Assembly: GCF_018127965.1 (NCBI RefSeq)
Contig: NZ_CP072350.1
Location: forward strand, 310,001-374,000
Length of the DNA: 64,000 nt
From: Prevotella melaninogenica
GTDB taxonomy: Bacteria > Bacteroidota > Bacteroidia > Bacteroidales > Bacteroidaceae
Direction of reading: 5' to 3'
Shown piece after piece: positions 53,644-63,098 of the stretch. Every line of letters begins with the position of its first letter. Positions within the stretch are counted from its first letter, which is position 1. The translations under genes and the position numbers were made by a program. Below the pieces are notes generated by a model. It saw only the letters and a program-made list of their open reading frames with translations, was not told where the DNA came from and searched no databases.

Positions 53644-55753
53644 TATCCCAAGTTTAACAGGCAAAATTATTTTTCATAAATTTTCGGGATGTTTTGTGTA
53701 GTATCAATTTGATAAATGATTGATAATCAAGTATAGGGTATTGTTGCGAGGAGTAAAATCTGATTTGTAGGACACAGCCATATCAAAATTATTTTGTTAC
53801 TTTGCACTCATGCACGCAAATGTACAGACACGATTCAACCCTGCCACAGGCGACATGGCTCCTTATTATCGCATCAAGGAGTCATATCGTGATGTGCAGG
53901 GTCATGTACACTCGCTAATTCTGTTGAACATCGGTTTTGAACCTTCACTTACTGCTGTACAGGTTCGAAAAATTGCATACGCTCTTACCGAACGCTTCAA
54001 AACCAGAAGTACACCCTCGCTTTTTAAAAAACATCTTGACGGACTTACTCCTATTGAACAGGCAAAGGCTGACGAATGGTGGAGCCGTATGGAGAAAGAA
54101 GGTGGAATCGATCGGTTTAATAAGGAAGAGCAGAAGTCGCTGAGAAAATATGAGAACTATATTGACCTTGAGACGGCAAACTATACTGACGCAAGGAATG
54201 TTGGCGCAGAGTGGCTCTGCAAGCAGACAATAGACAAGCTGCAGTTAGAGGGTTTTCTGCGCAAAAATGGGTGGACGGAGAATGCGATACACACGGCTTT
54301 GTCAGCATTGATTGTCCGTACGGTATATGCTGTCTCTGAATGTTCATCTTATTATTATTTGCGCGATAACTCGGCTGCCGCTGAACTTTATAGTGGAGCT
54401 CCTGGCTGGACACCAGGGATCAATTCTCTGTATAAAATCACTGACAAGTTATATGAACTAAAGGAACAGTTAGAGCGTCATTTGTGCAGCGTTACTGACG
54501 ATCTCTTTAATATAGACAACAAGTTGATGCTCTTCGACTTAACCAACTTCTATTTCGAGGGTAGTAAGCGTAATAGCGATAAAGCCAAGTTCGGTCGATC
54601 AAAAGAAAAACGCTCTGACTGTAAACTACTTGTACTTGCATTATGTATCAATAAAGAAGGTTTTATACGTTATTCTTCTATCTTGGAGGGTAATACAGCA
54701 GATCCCAAGTCTCTACCCAATATGATTGATACGCTGGCAAAGAGGAATCCATCAAGAACAAAGGATACGCTCGTTGTCATGGATGCAGGTGTTGCCACGG
54801 AAGAGAACTTGGAGTTAATAAAGAGAAAGGGTTACAATTATCTCTGCGTATCCCGTACGAAAATGAAAAACTATACGCTCAGTGATGATAACAAGAGTGT
54901 TACGGTAATGGATGCCCGTCGGCAGAAGATAACGCTGAAAGAGGTTAAGACAGAGGATGATGAGGATTATTATCTCGAAATAACATCTCCTTCGAAAGCT
55001 ATGACAGAGTCGTCCATGAACAGGGTTTGGAGAGAGCGTTTTGAGATGGAACTGCAGAGGATAAACGAAGGAATCTCCAAGAAAGGTGGAACAAAAACCT
55101 ATGAAAAGGTTGTTGAACGTACAGGACGTGCCATACAGAAGTACCCTTCTATAGCGAAGTTCTACCGGATTAGCTACATAAAAAACGAGAAGAAACCCAA
55201 GCAGATGCTGCGTGTAGACTGGGAGATAAAAGACCTCTCGGAAATGGAATCTGGTCACGGAGTCTATTTCCTCCGCAGCAATGTCAGGACACTTTCTGAG
55301 CGTGTGACATGGGAATACTACAATCTTATTCGTGAGATAGAATGTACGAACAGACAACTAAAGAATGATCTCAACCTCCGTCCTATCTATCATCAGAAAG
55401 ATGAGCGAAGCGATGCACACCTTTTCTTCGGTTTATTAGCCTACTGGGTGGTAAACACCATCCGTTGTCAATTAAAACGAGAAGGAGAATCCTGTTACTG
55501 GACCGAGATAGTACGACGTATGAGCATCCAAAAGCTCGTCACCACAAAAGGGAAGAATCCATTAGGTGAAACCATCGAGATGCGCCAATGTAGTAGTCCT
55601 TCGAAGCAAGCAAAACAAATATACGATAAGTTGGACTTAAAACACTCACCATTCAAAAAGAATAAAATTTGTAGGACACAGAGCCCATAAGAAAAACGAG
55701 GAAAGTACGGTAACAGTAACAATTAGGCGAAGGTGGGTGTTAAACTTGGGTTA
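53644..55753 (+). mobile_element. IS1634-like insertion sequence, 2,110 bp, with 7-bp target duplication
   Basis: Left end TATCCCAAGTTTAAC (53644-53658) matches the reverse complement of the right end GTTAAACTTGGGTTA (55739-55753) at 14 of 15 bases. TTGCAGT flanks both sides (53637-53643 and 55754-55760). One transposase gene fills the element. The word ATTTGTAGGACACAG occurs in direct orientation near both ends (53763-53777 and 55667-55681). An intact gene and clean flanks suggest a recent insertion. Confidence 0.88.
53810..55690 (+). CDS. IS1634-family (IS4-like DDE) transposase
   Basis: 626 residues, the usual size for the family. DDE-type landmarks are LMLFDLTNFYFEGSKR (first Asp), DTLVVMDAGVATEENLELI (second Asp) and the late TWEYYNLIREIECTNRQLKN (Glu), with a long inserted region between the last two that carries ERTGRAIQKYPSIAKFY. 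The C-terminal FFGLLAYWVVNTIRCQLK is also typical. The gene is intact. Its last codons run through one of the two subterminal direct repeats. ATG at 53810 follows TTACTTTGC, a near -7 box inside the element. Confidence 0.93.
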   Translation: MHANVQTRFNPATGDMAPYYRIKESYRDVQGHVHSLILLNIGFEPSLTAVQVRKIAYALTERFKTRSTPSLFKKHLDGLTPIEQAKADEWWSRMEKEGGIDRFNKEEQKSLRKYENYIDLETANYTDARNVGAEWLCKQTIDKLQLEGFLRKNGWTENAIHTALSALIVRTVYAVSECSSYYYLRDNSAAAELYSGAPGWTPGINSLYKITDKLYELKEQLERHLCSVTDDLFNIDNKLMLFDLTNFYFEGSKRNSDKAKFGRSKEKRSDCKLLVLALCINKEGFIRYSSILEGNTADPKSLPNMIDTLAKRNPSRTKDTLVVMDAGVATEENLELIKRKGYNYLCVSRTKMKNYTLSDDNKSVTVMDARRQKITLKEVKTEDDEDYYLEITSPSKAMTESSMNRVWRERFEMELQRINEGISKKGGTKTYEKVVERTGRAIQKYPSIAKFYRISYIKNEKKPKQMLRVDWEIKDLSEMESGHGVYFLRSNVRTLSERVTWEYYNLIREIECTNRQLKNDLNLRPIYHQKDERSDAHLFFGLLAYWVVNTIRCQLKREGESCYWTEIVRRMSIQKLVTTKGKNPLGETIEMRQCSSPSKQAKQIYDKLDLKHSPFKKNKICRTQSP

Positions 55754-55832
55754 TTGCAGTTATTGTTAGAAGATGGCATTATATTGGAACAAATTGGATT
55801 TTAAATTATTAATTTTAATCTAAATTTGAAGT

Positions 55833-56399
55833 ATGAAGAGAATTAAAAACATTTTCTATGCTATCTTTTTAGCATTCCTATTCTGCAATCCTACATGTGC
55901 ACAGAATGATGTGAAGATTACAAAGGTGGGTAAACTCGTTCAGGAGTCCCTCCCTTCAACTTGGGAGCGCGACACCTTCATGACCTATTACATTGCTGCT
56001 GAAGCGGATAGTACGGAACGCTTTATCAAAGAAGAGAACTGGAATCCCGCCTATGAGAAACGATATACACCTTACAATAATGTGTCACTACCTTTAATCG
56101 ACGAATGCTTTGCTAAGTCCATAAGTGCGGTTCTTACAGAAGAACAAAAGAAGCTCTTAAACCTCATTGGAAAACGAAGAAATATTATGTGGTCTGAGTT
56201 CTATGTCTTTATAAATAGCAAAAAGAGGTTTGTGAAGATCGAAATGAGGAGTAGCACCGCAAAATACTTAACCCAAGAGCAGATTTATGAGATTCTCCGT
56301 TTATACAGCAATTGTGAGTTACCAATACACCCTGTAGTAGGAGCGTTTAAAGAAAAAGAATACTATATTACAGGGGCAACTATCAAAAGAATAAAATAA
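55833..56399 (+). CDS. Hypothetical secreted protein, 188 residues
   Basis: A signal peptide (IKNIFYAIFLAFLFCNPTCA, cleavage before QND near residue 24) and then a mixed alpha/beta domain without recognised motif. It contains ALTEEQKK-like SAVLTEEQKKLLNLIGKRRN and TAKYLTQEQIYEILRLYSNC. Its charged, Gln/Lys-rich character and small size resemble Bacteroidota periplasmic proteins of unknown function. The gene lies 80 bp after the insertion element and is separated by 125 bp of A/T-rich DNA with repeat fragments from the next small secreted protein. Function unknown. Confidence 0.75.
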   Translation: MKRIKNIFYAIFLAFLFCNPTCAQNDVKITKVGKLVQESLPSTWERDTFMTYYIAAEADSTERFIKEENWNPAYEKRYTPYNNVSLPLIDECFAKSISAVLTEEQKKLLNLIGKRRNIMWSEFYVFINSKKRFVKIEMRSSTAKYLTQEQIYEILRLYSNCELPIHPVVGAFKEKEYYITGATIKRIK

Positions 56400-56524
56400 T
56401 AGTTCGAACAGAGTTCTCATCAGTACGTCATAATTATGATTACCGCTGTGGGAAAAATGAAAAAGTAAAAGGTCTAACATCAAAAGTCAAAGGTCAAACA
56501 TCAAATTAAACAAATAAAAACAAT

Positions 56525-56977
56525 ATGAAAAAGCTAATTTTATTGTGTTGCTTACTCTTTGGAGCAAACGCAATTTCCCAAGCTCAGACAACAAAGTGTG
56601 GAGTTTATCAACTCATTAACACTAAGGAAAGTAAGAATGTGCTAAAAGACCACAACATCGTACTTGAGAAGGGTGCAAACGGTAAAATCTCTGGTAGATT
56701 TTATGGTACCACAGACGACTTCGTGGATGCCCGTGAAGGTTATCTCCCCGGTCATTTTGTAGCACCAATGGAGAATCTCCGAGTAACAAAGGATAGTATC
56801 TTCTTCACTATCAACGTGGCACACAAAGACCTCTTTAAGAATCCTATCCCTCGCAACGTAAAAACAGCCAAAGCTGCTCACAACCTCAAAAGAGCTGCGT
56901 GGAAGAGTGGCTGGATAGGCGACAACCTACAGCGTAGCTACGCTGCTGCACTTGGAAAGGGCGTTATTAGGTTTTAA
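56525..56977 (+). CDS. Hypothetical secreted protein, 150 residues
   Basis: Signal peptide LILLCCLLFGANAISQAQ (cleavage near residue 21), then a compact, mostly beta domain: KCGVYQLINTKESKNVL, GANGKISGRFYGTTDDFVDA, REGYLPGHFVAPMENLRVT and a basic C-terminus. No recognised family and no catalytic motif. The pattern of a small lipocalin-like or tachylectin-like sandwich is conceivable but not supported. The gene ends directly against an R4 repeat, which probably forms its terminator. Confidence 0.72.
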   Translation: MKKLILLCCLLFGANAISQAQTTKCGVYQLINTKESKNVLKDHNIVLEKGANGKISGRFYGTTDDFVDAREGYLPGHFVAPMENLRVTKDSIFFTINVAHKDLFKNPIPRNVKTAKAAHNLKRAAWKSGWIGDNLQRSYAAALGKGVIRF

Positions 56978-57050
56978 AGCCTCACCCCCGCCCCCTCTCC
57001 GAACCAGCGGTCACTAACCGAAGGGAAGTAATGGAGAGGGGGAGTGAATA
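56978..57050 (+). repeat. R4 G/C-rich repeat
   Basis: AGCCTCACCCCCGCCCCCTC and the later GAGAGGGGGAGTG can pair as a long GC stem just after the stop codon. CCGAACCAGCGGTCACTAAC in the middle matches the word seen reversed at 45190-45213. Confidence 0.75.
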
Positions 57051-57111
57051 GCTCAAAGGATTAAACTCAAATCATAAAGTTCAAACCTCAAAGTTCAAAG
57101 GATAAAAAAAC

Positions 57112-57763
57112 TCAATGTTCAAAGTTAACAGTCTTATCCTGTGTTATTTGGAAGGTTTTTCTCTCTGGAATTGCCTCTATCACATATGCCATACCTGGTC
57201 GGAAATTAAAGTTCATCACCTTTTGGTAGATAACCTTACGTGTATTGCGATTTGAAAGAAAACGGTCCTCATAGAATTCAAACACAACTTTGTGTCTTCC
57301 TGCAGTAATAAAACGTCCATCAAACCATGAGAAACTCACGCCACGACCATAAGCAATATCATCCATTTCGCTTATTGAAACGCACATATTCTTAGAACCT
57401 TCATTCCACGAGGGAAGGAAAAGTCTACTATACTTGGGATTACGACGGAGCCAAACACTTTTCTCGTATCGAAAAATACCTACTATCACAGCTACCAACA
57501 GAACTGTCAGAATTATTGGTAGATATATGTACCTATCCCCAGAATTGAAGAAACTTATTCCTCTATTAAAAATGATAAAATAAGGGAACGCTCCAAAGTA
57601 ACCTAATAAGGCTATGAATACCCCCCAAAATACTCCTTACAGGAAGGGTCTTGATACTGGGCAAAGTATGAAAAGGAGAGAAACGATAAAAAAGATAATT
57701 TATCGCATAAATGATGCCTAATATTGCGAAAATACAAACAACACTTACAGCCATTGATTTCAT
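57112..57763 (-). pseudogene. Membrane protein gene frameshifted at a G6 tract
   Basis: The first part (from ATG at 57763, MAVSVVCIFAILGIIYAINY) reads to an early stop at 57566. The second part is open from before the G6 tract down to 57112 (GVFIALLGYFGAFPYFIIFN, then YIYLPIILTVLLVAVIVGIF and a soluble C-terminal domain with GVSFSWFDGRFITAGRHKV). Removing one G from the tract (C6 at 57621-57626 on the plus strand) joins both into one protein of about 216 residues with three membrane helices. The annotated second frame beginning at 57498 starts inside a helix, which supports the fusion. Mutation, slippage switching and sequencing error are all possible. Confidence 0.75.
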
Positions 57764-58254
57764 TCTGTATATTCCTTTATTTGATAAGACTATTTAAAAA
57801 CAATTCTAAATTCATAATCCTTTATTAATTCACAATTCATAATTCACAATTCATAATTATGAATACTACTGTTAACTGTGGTTTATCGCTGCAATTAACT
57901 CATATACTCGTAAACTTGTCAATTACTCCCTTATGATTACCGATATTAACTATGACTTATCGCTACAATTAACTGGTTAACTCGTCAACCTGTCTACTCG
58001 TCAACTACCAATAAAGCACTACGAATTTCTCTAATTGCGCGAATCCTTATTGCTAAATAATTCGTGTCATTCGAGAAATTCGTAGTCATTAATAGTTCAT
58101 ATCATAAAGTTCAAACCTCAAAATTTGCAAGGATTCGTGCAATTAGAGAAATTCGTAGTTTCAACTCACACAAGGGATATCTCGCATTTCACTCCCCTCC
58201 CTTCGGGGGAGGGGCCAGTTGGGTCCTATTGCTCTGCTTGTTATTTTCTCCTTT
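57764..58254. repeat. Intergenic R3, R2 and R4 repeats
   Basis: 491 bp without a gene. Two R3 units (57800-58012), an inverted R2 pair (58018-58088), another R2 (58128-58160) and an R4 fragment (58188-58216) fill it. No promoter was identified. Confidence 0.7.
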
Positions 58255-58887
58255 TTACAACAAGCTCTCTCCAAATATCGCGTTCTTAATATCCTTCTCG
58301 TGTTCGAATACGAAGCGGGCAACGATGGCACTCAATAGGGCTGTTGAAGGAAGTTTCACACTCGTAGCAGATTTCAGACGGTCGAGGACACCCTTGAGGT
58401 CTGAGTCGATGTAAACGGTTGCCAGACGAGAGTCGCGTGCTTTATAGTCGCGTGCCAAGTCGAGGAAAATCTGCCAGCTATCCTCACCGCTATCCTTTGC
58501 AAGAGAATATTCGCGTGCTAACTGTCTGCCCTCCGCCTTTGGGAGTTTCTTTGCTGCTGGTGCAGTACGATCCTTACGATCCGTGACCTCTTGCTTTGGC
58601 TCTACACGGCCAAACGGACTTGCAGGAGTCGTTGGTGGTGCTGCTGGCTCGTCAACATCTCCAATAGCTTCAGCATACGCCTCAGGCTGCTGTTCCTCAA
58701 CCTGAGTACGCACCTCCTGCTCAACATTGTTCGTATCATACTGTGCAGGCTCGTTTGCTTCCTGCTCATCCGTCGTCGTCTCCTCTGAATTAGTAGTAGG
58801 ATTTGGTCTTGCACTCTTCTGTACGCTATGTGCCAAGTCGGTCATTGCACCAGGCATCATAACCATTGTTTTCTTCTTCTTAGCCAT
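58255..58887 (-). CDS. DUF3408-like partner of ParA
   Basis: 210 residues. The N-terminal half is acidic and low-complexity (NSEETTTDEQEANEPAQYDT, Pro/Ala-rich linker). The C-terminal 70 residues form a compact domain: RLATVYIDSDLKGVLDRLKS, then LPSTALLSAIVARFVFEHEK, like the ribbon-helix-helix fold of DUF3408 proteins that follow ParA in Bacteroidota conjugative and partition modules. It lies 270 bp downstream of parA on the same strand; that gap contains an R4 repeat. I infer a centromere-binding (ParB-like) role, but DNA binding is not shown. Confidence 0.75.
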   Translation of the reverse strand: MAKKKKTMVMMPGAMTDLAHSVQKSARPNPTTNSEETTTDEQEANEPAQYDTNNVEQEVRTQVEEQQPEAYAEAIGDVDEPAAPPTTPASPFGRVEPKQEVTDRKDRTAPAAKKLPKAEGRQLAREYSLAKDSGEDSWQIFLDLARDYKARDSRLATVYIDSDLKGVLDRLKSATSVKLPSTALLSAIVARFVFEHEKDIKNAIFGESLL

Positions 58888-59157
58888 TGTATCTTTATTT
58901 CTTTGTTTCTACTTTATTATATATAAACGTGGACCTTATCATTTCCTTTCACTTGATCTGTCCCTTCGTCATCCTCTCTCCCCTATTGCACCCTCTTGAA
59001 GTCTTCTCGGTTAGCATCTTCTAACATCGTTTGTCCAATCAATTTTATTAGTTCCAATTTATCTAACCAGTTTTATCCAACTTCATCCCGTTAGGCACTC
59101 CCCTCTCCCTTCGGAGAGGGGTTGGGGGTGAGGCTTTTTGGGGGGTGAGGCTCTTCT

Positions 59158-59820
59158 TTACTTCATCCTCCTCAGCATATAATCAAACGCCTTCTTCACC
59201 GCATCACGCTGTGTACCGAGCAATTCGAAAGTGTTTGTACGCTTCAGTGTCGCACGGCTGTTGACAACTGGTGTGACACGTCCGAAGTTACCAAACACCT
59301 CATCGGTTCTGCGCCACATCTCCTGCTCCTCAGCCGTACCGATACGTGGGTCGATGCGGTTTGGAACGAAGAAGAGCTGTGCTGTCATCTGTGGGTTATG
59401 TTCGCGAAGCACGTTAAGCACCTGAACGAAGACGCCCGTTGAGTCTAACGCCTTATCCTCATATTCGTAAGGACAAACGATGTAGTCTGCACCCACGAAG
59501 AGCGGAGCAAGACCGTCCTCGCTGATATTACCAGGAGAGTCAAACAAAACGAAACCTTCTACCTGTGAAGCTGAGTCAACCAGTGTCTGCATTGTCTCGA
59601 CATCGGTTACATCGAAGTCCTGAACGTTATAAGGTTCTTCCTCGCCCTCATAGATCAGCTTGTCCTTTCGACGCTGCATCAGAATAGTCTTCTGCAAGTC
59701 GGTATCGATGATACATACGTCCTTACCCTTTGCAGCGAGATAATTGGCAAAGAGGATGCACAGCGTGCTCTTCCCTACTCCACCTTTCTGATTTGCAAAA
59801 ACAATCTTCTTATTCTTCAT
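59158..59820 (-). CDS. parA: ParA-family partition ATPase
   Basis: 220 residues. The deviant Walker A KGGVGKST lies at about 13-20, Walker A' DTDLQKT near 40-46, and Walker B FVLFDSPGN near 91-99. Short ParA proteins of this type segregate plasmids or chromosomes or position conjugative machinery. The start codon follows directly on an A/T-rich word (ATATAAATATAT on the coding strand). The DUF3408-like gene lies downstream. Next to it begins a large A/T-rich gene-free region. No other conjugation gene is visible, so a chromosomal or replicon partition role is favoured over a transfer region. Confidence 0.9.
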   Translation of the reverse strand: MKNKKIVFANQKGGVGKSTLCILFANYLAAKGKDVCIIDTDLQKTILMQRRKDKLIYEGEEEPYNVQDFDVTDVETMQTLVDSASQVEGFVLFDSPGNISEDGLAPLFVGADYIVCPYEYEDKALDSTGVFVQVLNVLREHNPQMTAQLFFVPNRIDPRIGTAEEQEMWRRTDEVFGNFGRVTPVVNSRATLKRTNTFELLGTQRDAVKKAFDYMLRRMK

Positions 59821-60401
59821 TGTTTATATATTTATATTTTTAATTTCTTATCTTTTTCTTTATTTACGTATTTACGTGTTCGAATATTTATATTTTCATT
59901 CGTTCACTTGTTTACGTATTAATCGCCTTTGCCGCTTCCTCTTTCGGAGTCTTGCAAGTTGGCTGCCTCTCCCCCACTCTGCTCTTTGTGCCGATTCTCA
60001 CTTTCTATGAGCGAGGAAAGGACTTTTCAATGGTTTTCTCCTTTAATTTTATCTTTTCGCGTCTTTTAAACGCTATTTCCTTCTCTTTCATCAACAAGTT
60101 TGATAGTATTGAAAATATCTATTTGATACTTTTACCTATCTTTTCTCCTACCTTTTCATCAGAGCAGCTTACATTTCACCACACAAACATAGCGTAACGC
60201 TTTCTTTCTGTCAATTCTCCTCCACTTCATCAGGGCTCATTTCTACAATATTTTTAATTCTTCGCCCCTCTACCCACAAATTCTCAAGTTATGAATTACT
60301 TTTTTCTGTCCCTCTCGTCCGAACAACTCATTTTTTAGTGTCTTAAGGTTTCAGACGAGCTGAGGGCAACGAGTTGTGAGTAAATTCTTAATTCTTCTTT
60401 T
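59821..60401. other. A/T-rich intergenic region upstream of parA
   Basis: 581 bp. It contains ATATATTTATAT at 59826-59837, ATATTTATAT at 59884-59893 and repeated TTTACGTATT words near 59865-59920. ACAACTC (about 60324) and GAGTTGT (about 60370) can pair as a hairpin following the minus-strand membrane-protein gene. No convincing gene. Confidence 0.6.
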
Positions 60402-61091
60402 TTAGTCCTCAACTACCATTGTCGTCTTCAAAACGCAGAATGGAATCAGAGTAAGAACGAAGGTTAACAGAGAGATAATCGTAAAAATATTCGTAATCTC
60501 TGTCATCGTAGCACCGCTAACCCATGTATATATAATAAAGTATGTGAAATCTATCAACCATGCCAAAGCTTGACAGCCAAACAATGATGCACCAAACAAA
60601 CAAATCTTACCAGCATAAGTACGCACTAACTGCACACAAAGAACTAACTTCGTAATAAAAAACACAAGGAAAGCTACTTTCGAGAAAGTTGAAAAATATG
60701 ATGGTAATCCACCATGAAGCATTGCCATCATTTCCTCCTCTTGAGTAAAAAGGAACTGTGGTAAAGCACCTGCAAGAGCTAAGCAGAATATAAGCACCAT
60801 CATAATTGTGACAGTCAACTGTGCAGCCTTATCACCATTCTTATTTAAGCATCTACGAAACACCTCCAGCATCGCTAACTTTGTCACAGCAATGACAAAA
60901 CACTCAATAGCACGAATAAAGCTATTCGACAGAGCCGTCGCAAAAGCATTCGTAAGAACTCCCTGCCCAGCATTAGGTGCAGATGTCCATCCATCGATCA
61001 GATTGAAAACACTAAAAACAACGAATAAGCCCAGGCTCCAATTTAAAACCTGACCTTCTTTAGGTGTAATAGAAAAAATCTTTAAATTCAT
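60402..61091 (-). CDS. Hypothetical membrane protein with about six helices
   Basis: 229 residues. Hydrophobic segments lie at about 15-33 (VLNWSLGLFVVFSVFNLI), 58-72, 90-112 (VTIMMVLIFCLALAGALP), 133-155 (SKVAFLVFFITKLVLCVQLV), 162-185 and 200-222 (IFTIISLLTFVLTLIPFCVL). There are no recognised motifs; short polar loops. It is the last gene before the A/T-rich region. The word ATATATTTATAT (61092-61103) lies immediately upstream of its start codon, as it does near parA, suggesting common control or simply an A/T-rich initiation region. Confidence 0.75.
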   Translation of the reverse strand: MNLKIFSITPKEGQVLNWSLGLFVVFSVFNLIDGWTSAPNAGQGVLTNAFATALSNSFIRAIECFVIAVTKLAMLEVFRRCLNKNGDKAAQLTVTIMMVLIFCLALAGALPQFLFTQEEEMMAMLHGGLPSYFSTFSKVAFLVFFITKLVLCVQLVRTYAGKICLFGASLFGCQALAWLIDFTYFIIYTWVSGATMTEITNIFTIISLLTFVLTLIPFCVLKTTMVVED

Positions 61092-63098
61092 ATATATTTA
61101 TATAAAGGTTGAATTAAATAAATACGCACATATTGATGTGGTTATATTTTTATACTTGCAAATATACATCTATTTATCGAAACAAGCAAATACATCTAAA
61201 CATTTTTAATGAGAAAAATAAAAAGATAAGAAAACAAAAATGCAATAAAATATTTATCGCTTTGCGTTTTAATCTTTATATATATTTATATAGTTATATG
61301 TTGGCAAAATAAATAAATTAAAAGAAAAAAGCAAACTAAAAACGAATAATAAAATAACAAAAGTAAAATACTATTCTGTATTTATATATTTACATACATA
61401 ATGACATATAAAACAAAAAATAAATGAAATATATTTATATTGTTATATATTTATTTAACCAATGATTTATGTGTTTAAATAATAAATCAAATAAATAAAG
61501 AGGAAGACAAAGTGAGGAATAGGCAGACAAAAGAAGAACATAGAGAACCTTAAACCTATCACAAAAGAAACAAAAAAGAGGAAACAAACGAAAAGAAGAA
61601 ATAGAAAATAAAAAGATAAAGCTCGATAAAATCGAATAAAAGTACACAAACATATTTAAACAAATATATAAAAACATAGAATCCTTATAATCAGGGGAAA
61701 AGTAAGAAACAAAAAACTCAAGAAACATATTATATATAAGATCTTAAATGAAACAAAACATAAAAAAACAACGATTTCATCGAGAGGAGAGCAACAAACA
61801 GATCTATATACAAACAAGAATAGAAAACAGCTAAAAGCAAAAGAGACGTACAAAGAGACATTTAAAGATAAAAATATAAATAATTGTTTAAGTAAATATA
61901 TACAATGTTGATATTCTTCAGATTATATAATAACACAAAGAAGATAACAAAAATAAATATATAATAATTGGTTTATACTAAGACATAAATAAGAAAACAA
62001 ACAGAAAAAAACGCTTGGCAAATAGAAAATGAAAGCGACAAATCAACAAACAAAGAAGAAATCACAAACAAGAGTCCAAATAACAAAACAAGAAAAATGA
62101 TAAGATAAACAAAAGTAAGGGGAGCTAATAAAAAAAAGAAAGGATTGAAATATAAAAGTATAAAATAATAAAAAGTCATCTAAATATTTATATATTTACT
62201 TATTTTAGAGTATAATAAAACGCAATCCGAAATCATTTATATATTTCCATATTTGCTTAATAGTATAAATACGTATACTAAAACATACATATATATATAT
62301 TAGACATAAGCATATAAAAATAATATTACATGCTTATATAAATATAGATTTATATTATAACACATCTGATTAAAAAATCAATTACATAAATAACAAACGA
62401 AAATAAAAACAAAGTAAATAAACAAACAAAGAAATAAAACGATAAAAGTATTTTTATATACTTAGATATTCAAGCAAAAATATCAAAAAATAAACAAGTA
62501 AAAGGGTAAAAATGAAGCCAAAATGAAGAGGAAAATAGGGGGAGAGGAAGTGCGACAAAAACATGAAAAGAGACAGAATGACAAAGAATAGACAGAATGA
62601 CATAAAGACAAAATAAGAGGAAAGACAGAGTAACATAAAGGCAAAGTAACAGGAAAACAGAATGAGAAAAGACAGAGTAATAAAAAAGACAAGGTAACAG
62701 GAAAAACAGAACGAATAAAGACAAGGTAACAGGAAAAACAGAATGCATAAAGAAAGAACAAAAAACAAACTGAAACAAGAAAAGTAAGGTTATATAAATA
62801 AAAAAAACAGGATATAAACATAGACAGAAAACAAACAAATTAAAAAGAATAGATAACTAACAAGAAGAGTTTAGATTAAAGTTGCTGTCACTTTTAACAA
62901 ATAGAATAAAACAACTATAAACCAGACGGTTACAACATAAAACTAAGTGAGAGGAGTGACAGCAAAACGAAAAATACTTCAAAACAATGAAAAGAAAGAC
63001 AATGATCATCTGAAATATAAAGGAATAAAACAAAACTCTTATATCCTTAATTCCGCAGTATTTTATCTTGTGAGAAAATTTTATATGTTGAGACGTCT
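61092..63098. other. Extremely A/T-rich, adenine-skewed gene-free region
   Basis: About 2 kb. The plus strand is strongly adenine-rich, so the minus strand reads as Phe/Leu/Ser-rich frames in all phases; these are not genes. The word ATATATTTATAT occurs at 61092, 61280 and 61429, with near copies at 61445 and 62184. A block with tandem GACA/AACAGGAAAA units lies at about 62560-62752. This resembles an origin or partition site, given the nearby parA, but no DnaA-box cluster was recognised. Confidence 0.65.
62641..62752 (+). repeat. Degenerate tandem repeats GGTAACAGGAAAAACAGAA
   Basis: The word GTAACAGGAAAA(A)CAGAA begins at 62646, 62694 and 62726, the last two 32 bp apart with the same flanking AAAGACAAG. 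Related GACAGAATGACA words precede from about 62560. Confidence 0.7.

Noticed and set aside
61435-62838. Several minus-strand frames of 60-122 residues rich in Phe, Leu, Ser and Cys
   Set aside because: They are open in two or three phases at once and arise from adenine-rich plus-strand DNA; no protein-like pattern or start signal.
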